Positions 6,815 through 7,647 of a stretch of 7,647 nucleotides of DNA are shown here, one piece after another. The stretch is from contig JAUVKC010000052.1 in assembly GCA_030592165.1 (NCBI GenBank), forward strand, positions 1 through 7,647. Reading direction: 5' to 3'. The stretch comes from Candidatus Buchananbacteria bacterium. Lineage in GTDB: Bacteria; Patescibacteriota; Patescibacteriia; CAIXNZ01. A program made the position numbers and the translations under genes. Each line of letters starts with the position of its first letter. Within the stretch, counting starts at the first letter, position 1. The notes under the pieces were generated by a model. It made no database searches. It had not been told where the DNA came from and saw nothing but the letters and a program-made list of their open reading frames with translations.

Positions 6815-7647
6815 ATGATATTCAATAGAATTATTGGAAGGTTTTCAAATGATGTCGGTATTGATCTAGGTACTGCCAATACATTAGTTTATGTAAAAGA
6901 TAAAGGAATTGTCATCAATGAACCTTCTGTAGTTGCCATAAATACAAAAAATGACCAAATATTAGCTGTTGGTGCTGAGGCCAGAAAAATGATAGGAAAA
7001 ACACCAGCTCATATTACTGCCATCAGACCATTAGTCGATGGTGTTATTTCTGATTTTGAAGTTACGGAAAAAATGTTAAAGTACTTTATTAATAAAACCC
7101 ATAAGGATGGTTTTAATTTTTTATCACGTCCTCGAGTGGTAATTGGTATCCCTTTAGATATTACAGAAGTAGAAAAAAAAGCAGTAGAGGACGCTGCACT
7201 TTCAGCAGGGGCTCGTGAAGTTTTTCTTGTAGAAGAATCAATGGCAGCTGCTATTGGTTGTCGATTGCCAATTGAAGAAGCGATTGGTAATATGATAGTT
7301 GATATTGGTGGTGGCACAACAGAGATTTCAGTTATCTCATTAGGTGGGGTAGTTGCCTGGAAAACAATAAAAATTGCTGGTGATGAGATGAACAAAAATA
7401 TTATTCAATATGCAAGAAGTAAATTTAATTTTCTTTTAGGGGAGTGAGTAGCTGAAAATATTAAAGTAAAAGTAGGCGCGGCAAGTGAACTCAAACAACC
7501 ATTAGAAACTCAGATGAGAGGTCGTTATTTAGTAACTGTATTACATAAAGAAATTATTGTAAACGACTCACAAATTAGAGAGGCGATCTCAAAATCAGTC
7601 AAAGCAATCATAGATAATATAAAAACAACATTAGAAGTAACTCCACC
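6815..7647 (+). CDS. mreB: Rod-shape protein MreB, in-frame TGA at codon 211, 3'-partial
   Basis: MreB is the bacterial actin homologue that polymerises under the membrane and positions cell-wall synthesis. Visible landmarks: phosphate-1 loop DVGIDLGTANTLVYV (13-27), RPLVDGVISDFEVTEKMLKY (71-90), RPRVVIGIP (105-113), VEESMAAAIG (139-148), and phosphate-2 loop IVDIGGGTTEISVISLGG (161-178). Codon 211 is TGA (7445-7447), yet the same frame continues as clear MreB: VAENIKVKVGAA, then MRGRYLVTVLHKEIIV, then IREAISKSVKAIIDNIKTTL and EVTPP, where the window ends. About 277 of an expected ~340 codons are present. At the TGA position the family has variable residues (Arg, Ala and others in 'GE-x-TAE'), and CGA-to-TGA is a single transition. 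If the stop is real and not read through, the 210-aa product lacks part of the nucleotide-binding fold and should not work. An in-frame TAA at 6809 fixes ATG 6815 as the first possible ATG. Confidence 0.93.
7445..7447 (+). other. Premature in-frame TGA within mreB
   Basis: The TGA follows ...FNFLLGE and precedes VAENIKVKVG in one unbroken frame, so this is a substitution-type interruption rather than a frameshift. Family sequences read through this point (for example the 'IGERTAE' or 'IGEATAE' style). TGA serves as a stop at 5542-5544, and no other long gene here contains an in-frame TGA. Confidence 0.85.

Noticed and set aside
7009..7395. 128-aa - strand ORF opposite mreB
   Set aside because: It is antisense to highly conserved MreB motifs, whose conservation explains the open frame.
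7445..7447. Selenocysteine insertion at the mreB TGA
   Set aside because: MreB is not a selenoprotein and has no conserved Cys here; no SECIS-like hairpin was seen just downstream.
7430..7460. Frameshift or programmed slippage in mreB
   Set aside because: The MreB frame is the same before and after the TGA, and there is no slippery run at the site.

Overview
The window is AT-rich, with all genes on the + strand. The best guess for its source is a Patescibacteria/CPR (Parcubacteria-like) genome. The reasons are: secreted proteins built of a 'SYQGK...TPRKRFTATPYS' N-domain plus LamG repeats; a compact prolyl-tRNA synthetase without the large editing insert; a tiny 4-TM protein overlapping proS; mostly Shine-Dalgarno-less starts; and a tandem repeat of CGAAT words beside a degenerate CCTG...CAGG hairpin. 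The taxonomic call is inference from gene style, because no rRNA or phylogenetic marker was compared.

Layout. (1) 1-653 is the 3' end of a secreted, Ser/Thr/Asp-rich surface protein that enters from the left. (2) 730-4266 is a membrane-anchored or secreted 1178-aa protein with three LamG (concanavalin-like) domains. The two sit about 75 bp apart and form an extracellular module. (3) 4267-4425 is non-coding and holds five 19-bp tandem repeats and a small hairpin. (4) 4426-4674 is a small TM plus coiled-coil protein, followed by a DUF721/DciA-like protein (4685-4981). (5) A good sigma70-type promoter (TTGTCA-17-TGcTAAAAT) lies at 4998-5026 and drives a ~120-nt leader. (6) An apparent operon follows: 4-TM protein (5152-5544), overlapped by 4 bp by proS (5541-6800), then mreB (6815 to the window end).

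How the parts relate. The left half is cell-surface display. The right half is housekeeping: proline charging of tRNA and the MreB cell-shape scaffold, with an unidentified membrane protein co-translated with proS.

The most notable anomaly is an in-frame TGA at codon 211 of mreB. The same frame continues as good MreB sequence to the window end. The rest of the window reads normally with TGA as a stop (the ATGA overlap at 5541-5544, and no in-frame TGA in about 2,000 other codons). Global TGA recoding is therefore unlikely, and a CGA-to-TGA change (real mutation or consensus error) is the simplest reading. I did not find convincing evidence of a wholly new biological system; the findings are loci worth a second look.
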